From NCBI RefSeq assembly GCF_009733795.1, contig NZ_WNXX01000005.1:124001-188000 (forward strand): a stretch of DNA of 64,000 bases. The letters are read 5' to 3'. This document shows, piece by piece, positions 37,947 through 46,211 of this stretch. This DNA comes from Actinotalea caeni. GTDB taxonomy: Bacteria > Actinomycetota > Actinomycetes > Actinomycetales > Beutenbergiaceae. Position numbers and translations under genes: made by a program. The notes beneath the pieces are model-generated. The model did no database searches. It saw only the letters and a program-made list of their open reading frames with translations, and was not told the origin of the DNA. Numbering within the stretch: the first letter of the stretch is position 1; each line of letters opens with the position of its first letter.

Positions 37947-37952
37947 ATGCTA
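37947..37952 (-). promoter_or_regulatory. -10 box TAGCAT of the leuS leader
   Basis: TAGCAT on the minus strand ends seven bases before the leader-peptide ATG at 37939. No good -35 is visible. Confidence 0.5.
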
Positions 37953-38009
37953 CCCCGCCCCCCGGACTCCTCGCGCGGGCCGGGGCGCGCCGCCCGGCCC
38001 GCGCAGTCG

Positions 38010-39377
38010 TCACCGCGCGTGGATCTCCTCCACCTGGGTCAGCACGGCGGCGGTGAGCTCGTCGTCGCCGCCGAGGCCCAGCAGCTCGAGCACGGCCGGC
38101 ACCGCCTCGGGCAGCTCGCCACCGGTCGCGGCCGCGAGCGCGGCGTCCACGGTGGCGTCCTTGACCGGGGCGCCCTCGCCGCGCAGGTGCAGCACCCAGC
38201 CCGCGAGCGTCGTCGCGCCCCCGGTCGGCACCCGCCCGGCTGCCCGCTCGGCGGCGACCACCGGCACGGTGCGCACCGGCAGCTTCTGGGAGCCGTCGTA
38301 GGCGATCTGTGCGGTCAGGTGGCGCACGCGCGGGTTCGCGTAGCGCTCCAGCAGCGCGTCGGTGTAGGCGGTCATCTCCGCGCCCGGCAGCGCGAGGTGG
38401 CGCGCGGCCTCGGCCCACCACTGCTCGACCCAGCCGCGGCACGCGGGGTCGGCGATCGCACGGTCGATCGTCTCGTGGCCGCGGATCGAGCCGACGTAGG
38501 CGAGCTGGCTGTGCGAGCCGTTGAGCAGCCAGAGCTTGCGACGCTCGTGCAGCTCGACGTCGTCGACCAGCTGTGCGCCGGCGTCCTCCCAGCGCGGCCG
38601 GCCGGCCGGGAACGTCCCGCTGACCACCCACTCGGAGAACGGCTCGGTCGGGACCGGTGAGGCGTCGTCGGCGCCGGTCGCGGCGCGCGCGACCGCACGG
38701 TCGTCGTCGGTGGTCGCGGGCGTGATCCGGTCGACCATCGAGGTGGCGAAGTCGACGTGCTCGTCCACCCACGCGACCAGCCCCGGCTCGACGGCGTCGG
38801 CCAGGCTGCGCACGACCCGCGCGAGCGCCTCGCCGTTGCTGGGCAGGTTGTCGCACGACATGAGCGTGATCGGCCCGGCGCCGGCCGCCCGGCGCGCCAG
38901 CAGCCCGGCGACGAGCTTCGCGGGCGCGGTCGAGACGGCCGCGCGCGGGTCGGCACGCAGCGCCACGACGTCGGCCGCGACGTCCGGGTGCGCCAGGTCG
39001 GCGGCGCCGTCCGGACCGCGGCGGTAGCCGGCCTCGGTCACCGTGAGCGTGACGACGGCGACAGCCGGGTCGGCGAGGTAGCCGAGCAGGGCCTCGTGCT
39101 CGTCGGCGCGGTGCACCGCCACGATCGAGGAGATCACCTCGGTCTCGTCGCCGTCGGGCCCCTTGGTGATGAGCGTGTACAGCCCGTCCTGGGGCCCGAG
39201 GGCGTCGGCGGCGTCCGGGCGCCGCCCGGTGAACGCCGCGATCCCCCACGCGTCGGCGTCGGGCGCGTGGTGGGTGTACCAGGCGACGTGGGCGCGGTAG
39301 AAGTTGCCGACCCCCAGGTGCACGATCCGCACGGGGGCGGCCGCCGGCATGCCCGGCAGCGCACGCGAGAGCCTCAC
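38010..39377 (-). CDS. uxuB: fructuronate reductase / mannitol dehydrogenase family
   Basis: A 455-residue polyol-specific dehydrogenase: NAD motif IVHLGVGNFYRAHVAWYTHH at the N-terminus, SCDNLPSNGEALARVV, FSEWVVSGTFPAGRP and the catalytic-Lys region KLWLLNGSHSQLAYVG. The family oxidises mannitol, fructuronate or tagaturonate; pairing with uxaC points to fructuronate or tagaturonate reduction. GTG start overlaps the uxaC stop (GTGA), so the genes are coupled. Confidence 0.88.
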   Translation of the reverse strand: MRLSRALPGMPAAAPVRIVHLGVGNFYRAHVAWYTHHAPDADAWGIAAFTGRRPDAADALGPQDGLYTLITKGPDGDETEVISSIVAVHRADEHEALLGYLADPAVAVVTLTVTEAGYRRGPDGAADLAHPDVAADVVALRADPRAAVSTAPAKLVAGLLARRAAGAGPITLMSCDNLPSNGEALARVVRSLADAVEPGLVAWVDEHVDFATSMVDRITPATTDDDRAVARAATGADDASPVPTEPFSEWVVSGTFPAGRPRWEDAGAQLVDDVELHERRKLWLLNGSHSQLAYVGSIRGHETIDRAIADPACRGWVEQWWAEAARHLALPGAEMTAYTDALLERYANPRVRHLTAQIAYDGSQKLPVRTVPVVAAERAAGRVPTGGATTLAGWVLHLRGEGAPVKDATVDAALAAATGGELPEAVPAVLELLGLGGDDELTAAVLTQVEEIHAR

Positions 39378-40783
39378 AGCTTGAACACCTTCCGCGGGTT
39401 GGTGGCCACCAGGTCGTGGATCGCCTCGTGCGCCTCGTCGAGGTCGAGCAGGTGCTCGGCGACGAGTCCTGCGAGGTAGCCGGCGTCGAGCCGGCGCGAC
39501 ATGTCGTGCCGCGCCGGGATCGAGCAGAAGGCGCGGGTGTCGTCGATGAAGCCAGAGGTGCGGGAGAACCCTGCGGTCTCGGTGACGGCGGCGCGGAACC
39601 GGCGGATCGCCTCGGGCGCGTCGATGAACCACCACGGCACCCCGACGTAGACGCTCGGGTAGAACCCGGCGAGCGGCGCGAGCTCGCGCGAGTAGGTCGT
39701 CTCGTCGATCGTGAACAGCACCAGGTGCAGGTTCGGGTGCGTGCCGTAGGCGTTGAGCAGCGGCTCCAGCGCCCGTGTGTACTCGACCGCGACCGGGATG
39801 TCGCACCCGACGTCGGGCCCGAACCGCTCGTAGGTCGCGCGGTGGTGGTTGCGGCGCACGCCCGGGTGCAGCGTCATCACGAGGCCGTCCTCGCACGACA
39901 TCCGCGCCATCTCGCTGATCATGTGCCGCCGGAAGGCGGTGGCCTCGGCGGCCGAGATCGTGCCGGCGCGCGCGGCGTCGTACAGACGCGACGCCTCGGC
40001 GTCGTCGAGCACGAGGGTCTCGGCGTCCTCCACGCCGTGGTCGGCCGACACCGCGCCGTGCTCGACGAAGTAGCGCCGGCGCGCCTCGAGCGCCGCGACG
40101 TACCCGGCGTAGGAGCCGACGTCGGTGCCCGCGGTCTCGCCGAGCCGGTCGACGCGCTCGTTCCAGGTGCTCTCGTGCGGGTCGAGGTAGCGGTCCGGCC
40201 GGAACGTCGGCACGACCCGACCGGCGAACGTCTCGTCGGCGGCGAGCGCGTCGTGCGGGGCCAGGTCGTCGCACGGGTCGTCGGTGGTGGCGAGCACCTC
40301 GATGCCGAACCGCTCGAACAGGGCGCGCGGGCGGAACTCCGGCTGCGCGATCTTCTCGGCGATCGTGTCGTAGATGCTGTCCGCGGTCGCGGCGCTGGGT
40401 CGCTCGGTGACGCCGAAGATGCCGGCGAGCTCGTCGAGGAGCCAGTACCGCACGGGCGTGCCCCGGTAGGCGCTCCAGTGCTCGCACAGCAGCCGGAACG
40501 CGCGTCGCGAGTCCGCCTCGTCGAGCGGGCCGCGGCCCACCCCGAGGTCCTCGAGCGGCACGCCGTGCGCGTGCAGCATCCGGTTGACGTAGTGGTCCGG
40601 CGTGATCAGCAGCGACGTGGGGTCGCGGAACGGCACGTCCTCGCTCAGCCACTGCGGGGGCACGTGGCCGTGCGGGCTGATGATCGGCAGCCGCGCCACC
40701 CCCTCGTACAGCTCGCGAGCCACGGCGCGCGTCGCCGGGTCCGTCGGGAGCAGACGGTCGGGGTGCAGGTCGAGTCCTGGCAT
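39374..40783 (-). CDS. uxaC: uronate (glucuronate) isomerase
   Basis: A 469-residue protein with the UxaC pattern: PIISPHGHVPPQWL near residue 36 (metal-binding His pair), ATTDDPCDDL, RHMISEMARMSCEDGLVMTLHPGV, and a C-terminal GFIDDTRAFCSIPARHDM. UxaC converts D-glucuronate to fructuronate and D-galacturonate to tagaturonate, the entry step before uxuB. The ATG at 40783 is preferred to one three codons earlier. A LacI operator lies 33 bases upstream. Confidence 0.93.
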   Translation of the reverse strand: MPGLDLHPDRLLPTDPATRAVARELYEGVARLPIISPHGHVPPQWLSEDVPFRDPTSLLITPDHYVNRMLHAHGVPLEDLGVGRGPLDEADSRRAFRLLCEHWSAYRGTPVRYWLLDELAGIFGVTERPSAATADSIYDTIAEKIAQPEFRPRALFERFGIEVLATTDDPCDDLAPHDALAADETFAGRVVPTFRPDRYLDPHESTWNERVDRLGETAGTDVGSYAGYVAALEARRRYFVEHGAVSADHGVEDAETLVLDDAEASRLYDAARAGTISAAEATAFRRHMISEMARMSCEDGLVMTLHPGVRRNHHRATYERFGPDVGCDIPVAVEYTRALEPLLNAYGTHPNLHLVLFTIDETTYSRELAPLAGFYPSVYVGVPWWFIDAPEAIRRFRAAVTETAGFSRTSGFIDDTRAFCSIPARHDMSRRLDAGYLAGLVAEHLLDLDEAHEAIHDLVATNPRKVFKL

Positions 40784-40815
40784 GCTGCACATCGTCGGGG
40801 CGGGCCGACCGGCGC

Positions 40816-40829
40816 GGCCACCGATTGCC
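40816..40829. promoter_or_regulatory. LacI-family operator upstream of uxaC
   Basis: GGCCACCGATTGCC differs from the operator at 41872 by one base in 14 and keeps the ACCGATTGCC core. It lies between the LacI stop and the uxaC start, so the uxaC-uxuB pair has its own controlled promoter. Confidence 0.7.
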
Positions 40830-40848
40830 ACGCCTTGCTCCACCCGCC

Positions 40849-41850
40849 TCAGGAGCGCCCGGCCACCGGCCCGGTGCTCGCGCGCGTGACCAGCTTGGTC
40901 GGCAGCAGCAGCGGCTCGGTGCTGGAGCTGCGGGCGCCCCCGACGAACGCCAGCACGTGCCGCACGCCGCGCGACCCGAGCGCGCGCTGCGGCGCCGCCA
41001 CCGTGGTGAGCCCCGGCGTGACGATCTCGGCCGACGGCGTGTTGTCGAAGCCGATGACGCTGACGTCCTGCGGGACCTCCTTGCCCATCGTCTGGACGCC
41101 GCGCATGAAGCCGATCGCCACGAGGTCGTTGTAGGCGACGACGGCGCTGGTCGGGTGCGCGGCCCACGCCGCCGCCGCCCGGACCCCGCCGTTGAGGGTG
41201 GGGGCGACCGGGCCGACCCGCCGCACCGTGATGCCGAGCTCGGTGCGGGCGTCGCGCAGCGCGCGCCACCGGACGCCGTCGGGCCAGGCGGCCTCCGGGC
41301 CGGCGAGGTAGGTGACCTGCTTGTGTCCGAGCGCCGCGAGGTGCTCGGCCGCGCGGCGCATGCCGCGGCCGTGGTCGACCATGACGCTCGGCAGCCCGCC
41401 CACCTCGCGGTTGAGGACGACGGTGGGCTTGACCTTGGCGACCTGGCGGACCGCGGTGTCCGACATCCGCGAGCTCGCCAGCAGCACGCCGTCGACGCTC
41501 TGGAGGATCTTGTCGAGCAGCTCGCGCTCCCGGCCGGCGGACTCGCGGGTGTCCGCGAGCACCATCGCGTAGCCCGCCTCCGCCGCCGCCTCCTCCGCGC
41601 CACGGGCGACCTCGGAGAAGACCGGGTTGCCGATGTCGGCCAGCAGCACCGCGATCATCGACGTCGTGCGGGTCGAGAGCGCGCGCGCCTGCGGGTTCGC
41701 CCGGTAGCCGAGCTCGGCGGCGACCGTCCGGATGCGCTCCGCGGTCTCGGCGTTGACCCGGCCGGGCCGCGAGAAGGCGCGCGAGACCGTCGACGGTGCG
41801 ACGCCAGCGGCGCGTGCGACGTCGTAGATCGTGGTGGGCCGGTCCGCCAT
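40849..41850 (-). CDS. LacI-family regulator of the uronate locus
   Basis: A 333-residue regulator: helix-turn-helix IYDVARAAGVAPSTVSRAFSR, hinge ARALSTRTT, and a sugar-binding effector domain (ADIGNPVFSEVARGAEEAA, VLADTRESAGRERELL, VAYNDLVAIGFMRG, VIGFDNTPSAEIV). The ATG at 41850 follows TAGCGT by seven bases, so the mRNA is probably leaderless. Two matching operators, one in its own divergent promoter and one before uxaC, indicate autoregulation and control of both flanking operons. Confidence 0.93.
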   Translation of the reverse strand: MADRPTTIYDVARAAGVAPSTVSRAFSRPGRVNAETAERIRTVAAELGYRANPQARALSTRTTSMIAVLLADIGNPVFSEVARGAEEAAAEAGYAMVLADTRESAGRERELLDKILQSVDGVLLASSRMSDTAVRQVAKVKPTVVLNREVGGLPSVMVDHGRGMRRAAEHLAALGHKQVTYLAGPEAAWPDGVRWRALRDARTELGITVRRVGPVAPTLNGGVRAAAAWAAHPTSAVVAYNDLVAIGFMRGVQTMGKEVPQDVSVIGFDNTPSAEIVTPGLTTVAAPQRALGSRGVRHVLAFVGGARSSSTEPLLLPTKLVTRASTGPVAGRS

Positions 41851-41857
41851 CGCGGGA

Positions 41858-41863
41858 ACGCTA
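41858..41863 (-). promoter_or_regulatory. -10 box TAGCGT for the uronate LacI gene
   Basis: TAGCGT reads leftward seven bases before the LacI ATG at 41850. The operator at 41872-41885 lies directly upstream of it, where binding would block the promoter. Confidence 0.55.
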
Positions 41864-41871
41864 CAACACGC

Positions 41872-41885
41872 GGCAACCGATTGCC
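41872..41885. promoter_or_regulatory. LacI-family operator in the divergent promoter
   Basis: GGCAACCGATTGCC is a near-perfect palindrome with the AAnCGnTT-type core of LacI sites. It sits in the 68-base gap between the LacI gene and the sugar isomerase gene on the other strand. Confidence 0.72.
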
Positions 41886-41918
41886 ATACGGGAGCCGGCG
41901 GGGGTTGCATGGTGCCCC

Positions 41919-42746
41919 ATGTGGACGTTGAGCGGCTTCGCCGACGAGATCTCGCCCGACCTGCAGACCCAGCTCGACACCGTGACCGACCTGGGCCTGA
42001 CGCACATCGAGCTGCGCAGCGTCTGGGAGGTCAACGTGCTCGACCTCACCGCCGCGCAGCGCGCCGAGGTGGCCTCGGCGCTGCAGGAGCGCGGGCTGCG
42101 GCTGTCCTCGATCGGCTCCCCCATCGGCAAGATCGGCATCACCGACGACTTCGCGCCCCACCTGGACCGGATGCGGCACGCCGCCGACGTCGCGCTGGAG
42201 ATGCGGGCGCCGTTCGTGCGGATCTTCAGCTTCTTCATCCCCGAGGGCGACGACCCCGCCGCGCACCGCGACGAGGTGATGCGGCGCATGACCGCGCTCG
42301 CCGAGGTGGCCGCCGAGGCCGGCGTCATGCTGGTCCACGAGAACGAGAAGCACATCTACGGCGACGTGCCGCAGCGCTGCCTCGACATCGTGCGCACGGT
42401 CGACAACGACCACCTGCGCCTCGCCTGGGACGCGGCCAACTTCGTGCAGTGCGGCGTCCGGCCGTTCACCGACGGCTACGAGCTGCTGCGGCCCTGCACC
42501 GAGTACGTGCAGATCAAGGACGCGCTGCTCGCCGACGGCCAGGTGGTGCCTGCCGGTGCGGGCGACGGCGAGGTCCGCGAGACGATCCGGGCGCTCGCGG
42601 CCGACGGCTTCGACGGGTTCTTCTCGCTCGAGCCGCACCTGGCCGCGGCCGGCACCTTCGGCGGCTACTCCGGGCCGGACCTGTGGCGCGCGGCGCACGC
42701 GGCGTTCACGGCCATCCTCGACGAGGAGGGCATCCCCTACGCATGA
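41919..42746 (+). CDS. sugar phosphate isomerase/epimerase (xylose-isomerase-like TIM barrel)
   Basis: A 275-residue TIM-barrel protein. It starts MWTLSGFADEISPDLQTQL and has the metal-binding pattern of AP-endonuclease-2/xylose isomerase-like enzymes: LVHENEKHIYGDVPQRCLD, AWDAANFVQCG, VQIKDALLADGQVVPAGAG and FFSLEPHL. These isomerise or epimerise sugars or inositols; substrate is unknown. Its stop overlaps the start of the following oxidoreductase, so both act in one pathway, probably linked to the uronate genes through the shared operator. Confidence 0.85.
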   Translation: MWTLSGFADEISPDLQTQLDTVTDLGLTHIELRSVWEVNVLDLTAAQRAEVASALQERGLRLSSIGSPIGKIGITDDFAPHLDRMRHAADVALEMRAPFVRIFSFFIPEGDDPAAHRDEVMRRMTALAEVAAEAGVMLVHENEKHIYGDVPQRCLDIVRTVDNDHLRLAWDAANFVQCGVRPFTDGYELLRPCTEYVQIKDALLADGQVVPAGAGDGEVRETIRALAADGFDGFFSLEPHLAAAGTFGGYSGPDLWRAAHAAFTAILDEEGIPYA

Positions 42747-43765
42747 GCGAGGCGAGCGAGCACCCGACCAGGCGCGCCGTCGTCGTCGGCGGCGGCGAGA
42801 TCTCCCGGGTGCACCTGCGCGCGCTCGCCGGGATGGGTGTGGAGGTGGCCGCGGTCGTCGACCACGACGCCGACCGCGCGCAGCGGGCGGCGGCACCACT
42901 GGGCGCGGCCGCCCACACCGCTCTCGACGCCGCGCTGACCGACGGCGGCGTCGGGCCCGTCGACGTCGTGCACGTGTGCACGCCGCACGACCAGCACCTG
43001 CCGGTCGTGCTCGCGGCGCTCGCGCGCGGTACCCACGTGCTCGTGGAGAAGCCGCTCGCGCACACGCTCGCCGATGCCGAGCGCGTCGTCGCGGCGGCCG
43101 AGGCGGGGTCGCGCAAGGTCGGCGTCGTCCTCCAGAACCGCTACAACGCGACCACCCGCGCGATGAAGGAGGTGCTGGCCGGCGGCTCGCTCGGCCCGGT
43201 GCTGGGCGCATCGGCGACCGTGGTGTGGAGCCGGACCGCCGACTACTACGCCGGCAAGCGCTGGGCGGGGCAGCGCCCCCGCTCGGGCGGCGGCGTCCTC
43301 ATCAACCAGGCGATCCACACCGTCGACCTCGTGCAGTGGCTGCTGGGCCCGGTGACGTCGGTGAGCGGCCGCGCGTTCCGGCTGCTGCCGATCGACGGCG
43401 TCGACGTCGAGGACACCGCGGCGATCGCGATGACGCACGCTGGTGCGCACGGCGCCGAGGTGCGCAGCACGTTCTTCGCCACCGCGGCCAACGCCGTCAA
43501 CGAGCCGGTCACGATCGACGTCACGTGCGAGCGCGGCTCGCTGTCGTTGCGCGGCGACCTCACGGTCACCGACGCCCAGGGCGGCGAGACGGTCGTCTCC
43601 GACTCCCCCGCGGTCGCGGGCGCCCCGGCGTACTGGGGGCGCTCGCACGAGGCGCTCATCGGCGACTTCTACGCCCGCCTGGACGAGCCCGAGCCGTTCT
43701 GGATCGGTCCGCGCGAGGCGCTCGAGGCGCAGCGCATCCTCAGCGAGGTCTACGCCCGGTCCTGA
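42743..43765 (+). CDS. Gfo/Idh/MocA-family oxidoreductase
   Basis: A 340-residue NAD(P)-dependent sugar or inositol dehydrogenase: dinucleotide motif AVVVGGGEISRVHLRAL, VEKPLAHTLADAERV with the conserved Lys-Pro, and GGGVLINQAIHTVDLVQWL with the catalytic His region. ATGA overlap with the TIM-barrel gene gives a two-gene operon. A pair of TIM-barrel epimerase and Gfo/Idh/MocA dehydrogenase is typical of oxidised sugar or inositol catabolism. Ends one base before the convergent FN3 gene. Confidence 0.9.
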   Translation: MSEASEHPTRRAVVVGGGEISRVHLRALAGMGVEVAAVVDHDADRAQRAAAPLGAAAHTALDAALTDGGVGPVDVVHVCTPHDQHLPVVLAALARGTHVLVEKPLAHTLADAERVVAAAEAGSRKVGVVLQNRYNATTRAMKEVLAGGSLGPVLGASATVVWSRTADYYAGKRWAGQRPRSGGGVLINQAIHTVDLVQWLLGPVTSVSGRAFRLLPIDGVDVEDTAAIAMTHAGAHGAEVRSTFFATAANAVNEPVTIDVTCERGSLSLRGDLTVTDAQGGETVVSDSPAVAGAPAYWGRSHEALIGDFYARLDEPEPFWIGPREALEAQRILSEVYARS

Positions 43766-43766
43766 G

Positions 43767-46076
43767 TCACCTCTCGCAACCCACGCCGTCGCCGTTGCCA
43801 TCGAGACCATACGGGTCGACACCGCGCTTCTTCACGTACACCGGGCCGCGCACGTACGCGGGCCCGTTGCCGCTGCCACCCGCGCAGTCGACGTCGGAGG
43901 CGATCGGCACGCAGGCGCCCGAGTAGGCGGGGTGGCACGAGCTGGAGCTCGCGGGCTTCCGCGGCGTCAGCGTGAGCGTGCTGCTCCACGCGCTGCGACC
44001 GACCGCGTTCGTGGCGGCGACCCGGAACCTGTAGGACGTGCCGTTCGCCAGACCCGTGATGGTGCGGCTACGGGCCGAGGCACCGACGGTGGCGACCGTG
44101 CGCCACGTGCCGCCGGAGTACCGCTGCACCACGTAGCCGGTGATCGCGGCCCCGTTGCTGCTGGGCGCGGTCCAGCGGATCGTCACCTTCCCCGCGGCGG
44201 CGGTCCCGCTGACGGCCGGCTTGGAGGGGACCGTGCGCGGCTTCGTGCTCACCTTGGCCGACGCAGGCGACTTCCCCGCGGCGTTCACCGCGATCACCCG
44301 CACGTAGTAGCGCGTGCCGTTCTTGAGCTTCCTGATCGTGTAGCTCGTCGCCGTCGGCTTGATGCTGCTGGACGCGGTCTTCCACGTCGTCCCGTTCGTG
44401 GAGTACTGCACCACGTACGCCGTGCGCGAGGCGCCGCCCGACGACGACGGCGCCGCCCACCGGACGGTGATCGCCGCCTTGCCGGGCGTCAGCCGCACCG
44501 AGCGCGGCGCGGACGGCACCGTGCGCGGCTTCGTGCTCACCTTGGCCGACGCGGGCGACTTGCCGACCGCGTTCACCGCGATCACCCGCACGTAGTAGCG
44601 CGTGCCGTTCGTCAGCTTGCTGATCGTGTAGCTCGTGGCCGACGGCTTGACCGTGCTCGAGGCCGTCTTCCACGTCGTGCCGTTGGTCGAGTACTGCACC
44701 ACGTAGGCCGTGCGGTCGGTCCCGCCCGACGACGACGGCGCCGTCCAGCGCACCGTGATCGCCGCCTTGCCCGGGGTCAGCTTGACAGAGCGCGGCGCCG
44801 ACGGCGTGGCCCAGGTCGTCGCGCTCGCGGTGCCCGAGACCGGGCTCGTCCCCGCGGCGTTCACCGCTCGCACGCGCACGTGGTAGCGGGTGCCCGCCGC
44901 GAGGCCGCTGATCGTGTGGCTCGTGGCCGAGGGCTTGACCGTGCTCGAGGCCGTCTTCCACGTCGTGCCGTTGGTCGAGTACTGCACCACGTACGCGGTG
45001 ACGGCCGCGCCGCCGTCGTCGACGGGTGCGGACCAGGAGACCGTGACGGCCGCCTTGCCGGGGGTCACCGTGACCCGCTGCGGCGCGGACGCGACGGTCC
45101 GGGGCGTCACCTCGACGACCGACGAGGGTGCGGAGCGACCGACGGCGTTCTCGGCGACGACCCGCGCCCGGTGCACGACGCCGTTGACCAGCGACGCGAT
45201 CGTGGCCGACGTCGCGCCCGGGGCGAGCTCCGCCCCCGTCACCCAGGTGGCGCCCGCGTCGTCGGACACCTCGACGAGGTAGCGCGTGAGCGGCGCACCG
45301 CCGTCGGAGGTGGGGTGCGTCCACGTCAGCGTCATCGCGGCGGCCCCCGCGGTCACCGAGACCACGGCAGGGGCCGCCGGCACGCCCAGCGGCGTCGCCC
45401 ACACGACCTCCGACCAGGTGCCCGGCCCGACCGCGTTGGCGGCCCGTACCCGGAACCCGAACGGGACGCCCGCCGTCAGACCCGTGACGGTGTGCGACGT
45501 CGCCGCGGCACCGAGCGCGCCGGCCGCGCTCGTCCACGACACGCCGTCGGTCGTCGTCTCCAGCTCGTGGTGCGTCGCCGCGGAGCGGCCACCGGCCGGG
45601 GCCGCGCCCCACGTGACGGTGACACTGCCGGTGCCAGGTGTCGCGGCAGGTGCGAGCGGTGCGAGCGGGGAGGCGTCGGCGACCACGGTGCACGCGTCGC
45701 CGTCGCCGACGCCCTCGGACGTGCGCGGCGCGACCTCGATGACGTGCTCACGCCCGGGCTCCAGCCCGTCCGCGAGGTACGCGGTCTCGACGACGCCCTC
45801 GGTGACGACAGGGTCGGCGCCCGACGGCGTCACGACCACGGTGTAGTCCTCCGCCTCGGCGACGGCGTCCCACGACGCCTGCACCGCGCCGTCGAGGACC
45901 GTGCACGTCAGACCGAGGTCGGCGGTGCCGACCTCGCTGCCCTCGCTGCCGTCCTCGGGGTCGTCGGCCAGGGCCGACGTCGCGCCACCGGTCACCAGCA
46001 CCGCCGCCACCAGCGTCGCCGTCGTCCGGGCCCCCAGCCGGACGAGGAACCGACGCACCTCCTCGCGCGTCGACAT
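43767..46076 (-). CDS. secreted FN3-repeat protein with C-terminal excalibur domain
   Basis: A 769-residue secreted protein: signal peptide (about 1-38), an N-terminal segment, about seven fibronectin type III modules and a C-terminal excalibur domain with the calcium motif DGNGDGVGCE and two further Cys. The central modules share near-identical stretches such as TAYVVQYSTNGTTWKTASS at an exact 288-base period. FN3 plus excalibur suggests a surface adhesion or carbohydrate-binding role; there is no catalytic domain. The ATG at 46076 has GGAG upstream. Confidence 0.88.
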   Translation of the reverse strand: MSTREEVRRFLVRLGARTTATLVAAVLVTGGATSALADDPEDGSEGSEVGTADLGLTCTVLDGAVQASWDAVAEAEDYTVVVTPSGADPVVTEGVVETAYLADGLEPGREHVIEVAPRTSEGVGDGDACTVVADASPLAPLAPAATPGTGSVTVTWGAAPAGGRSAATHHELETTTDGVSWTSAAGALGAAATSHTVTGLTAGVPFGFRVRAANAVGPGTWSEVVWATPLGVPAAPAVVSVTAGAAAMTLTWTHPTSDGGAPLTRYLVEVSDDAGATWVTGAELAPGATSATIASLVNGVVHRARVVAENAVGRSAPSSVVEVTPRTVASAPQRVTVTPGKAAVTVSWSAPVDDGGAAVTAYVVQYSTNGTTWKTASSTVKPSATSHTISGLAAGTRYHVRVRAVNAAGTSPVSGTASATTWATPSAPRSVKLTPGKAAITVRWTAPSSSGGTDRTAYVVQYSTNGTTWKTASSTVKPSATSYTISKLTNGTRYYVRVIAVNAVGKSPASAKVSTKPRTVPSAPRSVRLTPGKAAITVRWAAPSSSGGASRTAYVVQYSTNGTTWKTASSSIKPTATSYTIRKLKNGTRYYVRVIAVNAAGKSPASAKVSTKPRTVPSKPAVSGTAAAGKVTIRWTAPSSNGAAITGYVVQRYSGGTWRTVATVGASARSRTITGLANGTSYRFRVAATNAVGRSAWSSTLTLTPRKPASSSSCHPAYSGACVPIASDVDCAGGSGNGPAYVRGPVYVKKRGVDPYGLDGNGDGVGCER
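44233..45096 (-). repeat. 288-bp in-gene tandem repeat (FN3 modules)
   Basis: The string GTGCGCGGCTTCGTGCTCAC occurs at 44233 and 44521, exactly 288 bases apart, and a more diverged third unit follows. The two closest units are nearly identical over most of their length, so they arose by recent duplication or are kept alike by gene conversion. Confidence 0.8.
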
Positions 46077-46211
46077 CACGTTCTCCACCGCACACCGACC
46101 ATTCGTTCGACCAGCCTGCAGCCCCTGCAGTGGCGTCACGGTAGACCACGAAGGCGCCTCGCGCGAGACGTCCTTACGCGCGGCGCGGTGGTGTCGCGCC
46201 GAGCGGGTTGC

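Noticed and set aside
37813-37960. T-box riboswitch before leuS
   Set aside because: No T-box consensus (AGGGTGGNACCGCG-like) is present, and the leader is too short; a leader peptide with Leu codons explains the terminator better.
38010-41603. A possible giant fusion of uxuB with upstream sequence
   Set aside because: The in-frame sequence above 39377 is antisense-like or out of frame with uxaC and LacI, both complete in their own frames. The GTGA overlap gives a clear uxuB start.
43767-46139. Start of the FN3 protein at 46139
   Set aside because: The extra residues (MTPLQGLQAGRTNGRC) are not a signal sequence; the ATG at 46076 with GGAG upstream directly begins a normal secretion signal region.
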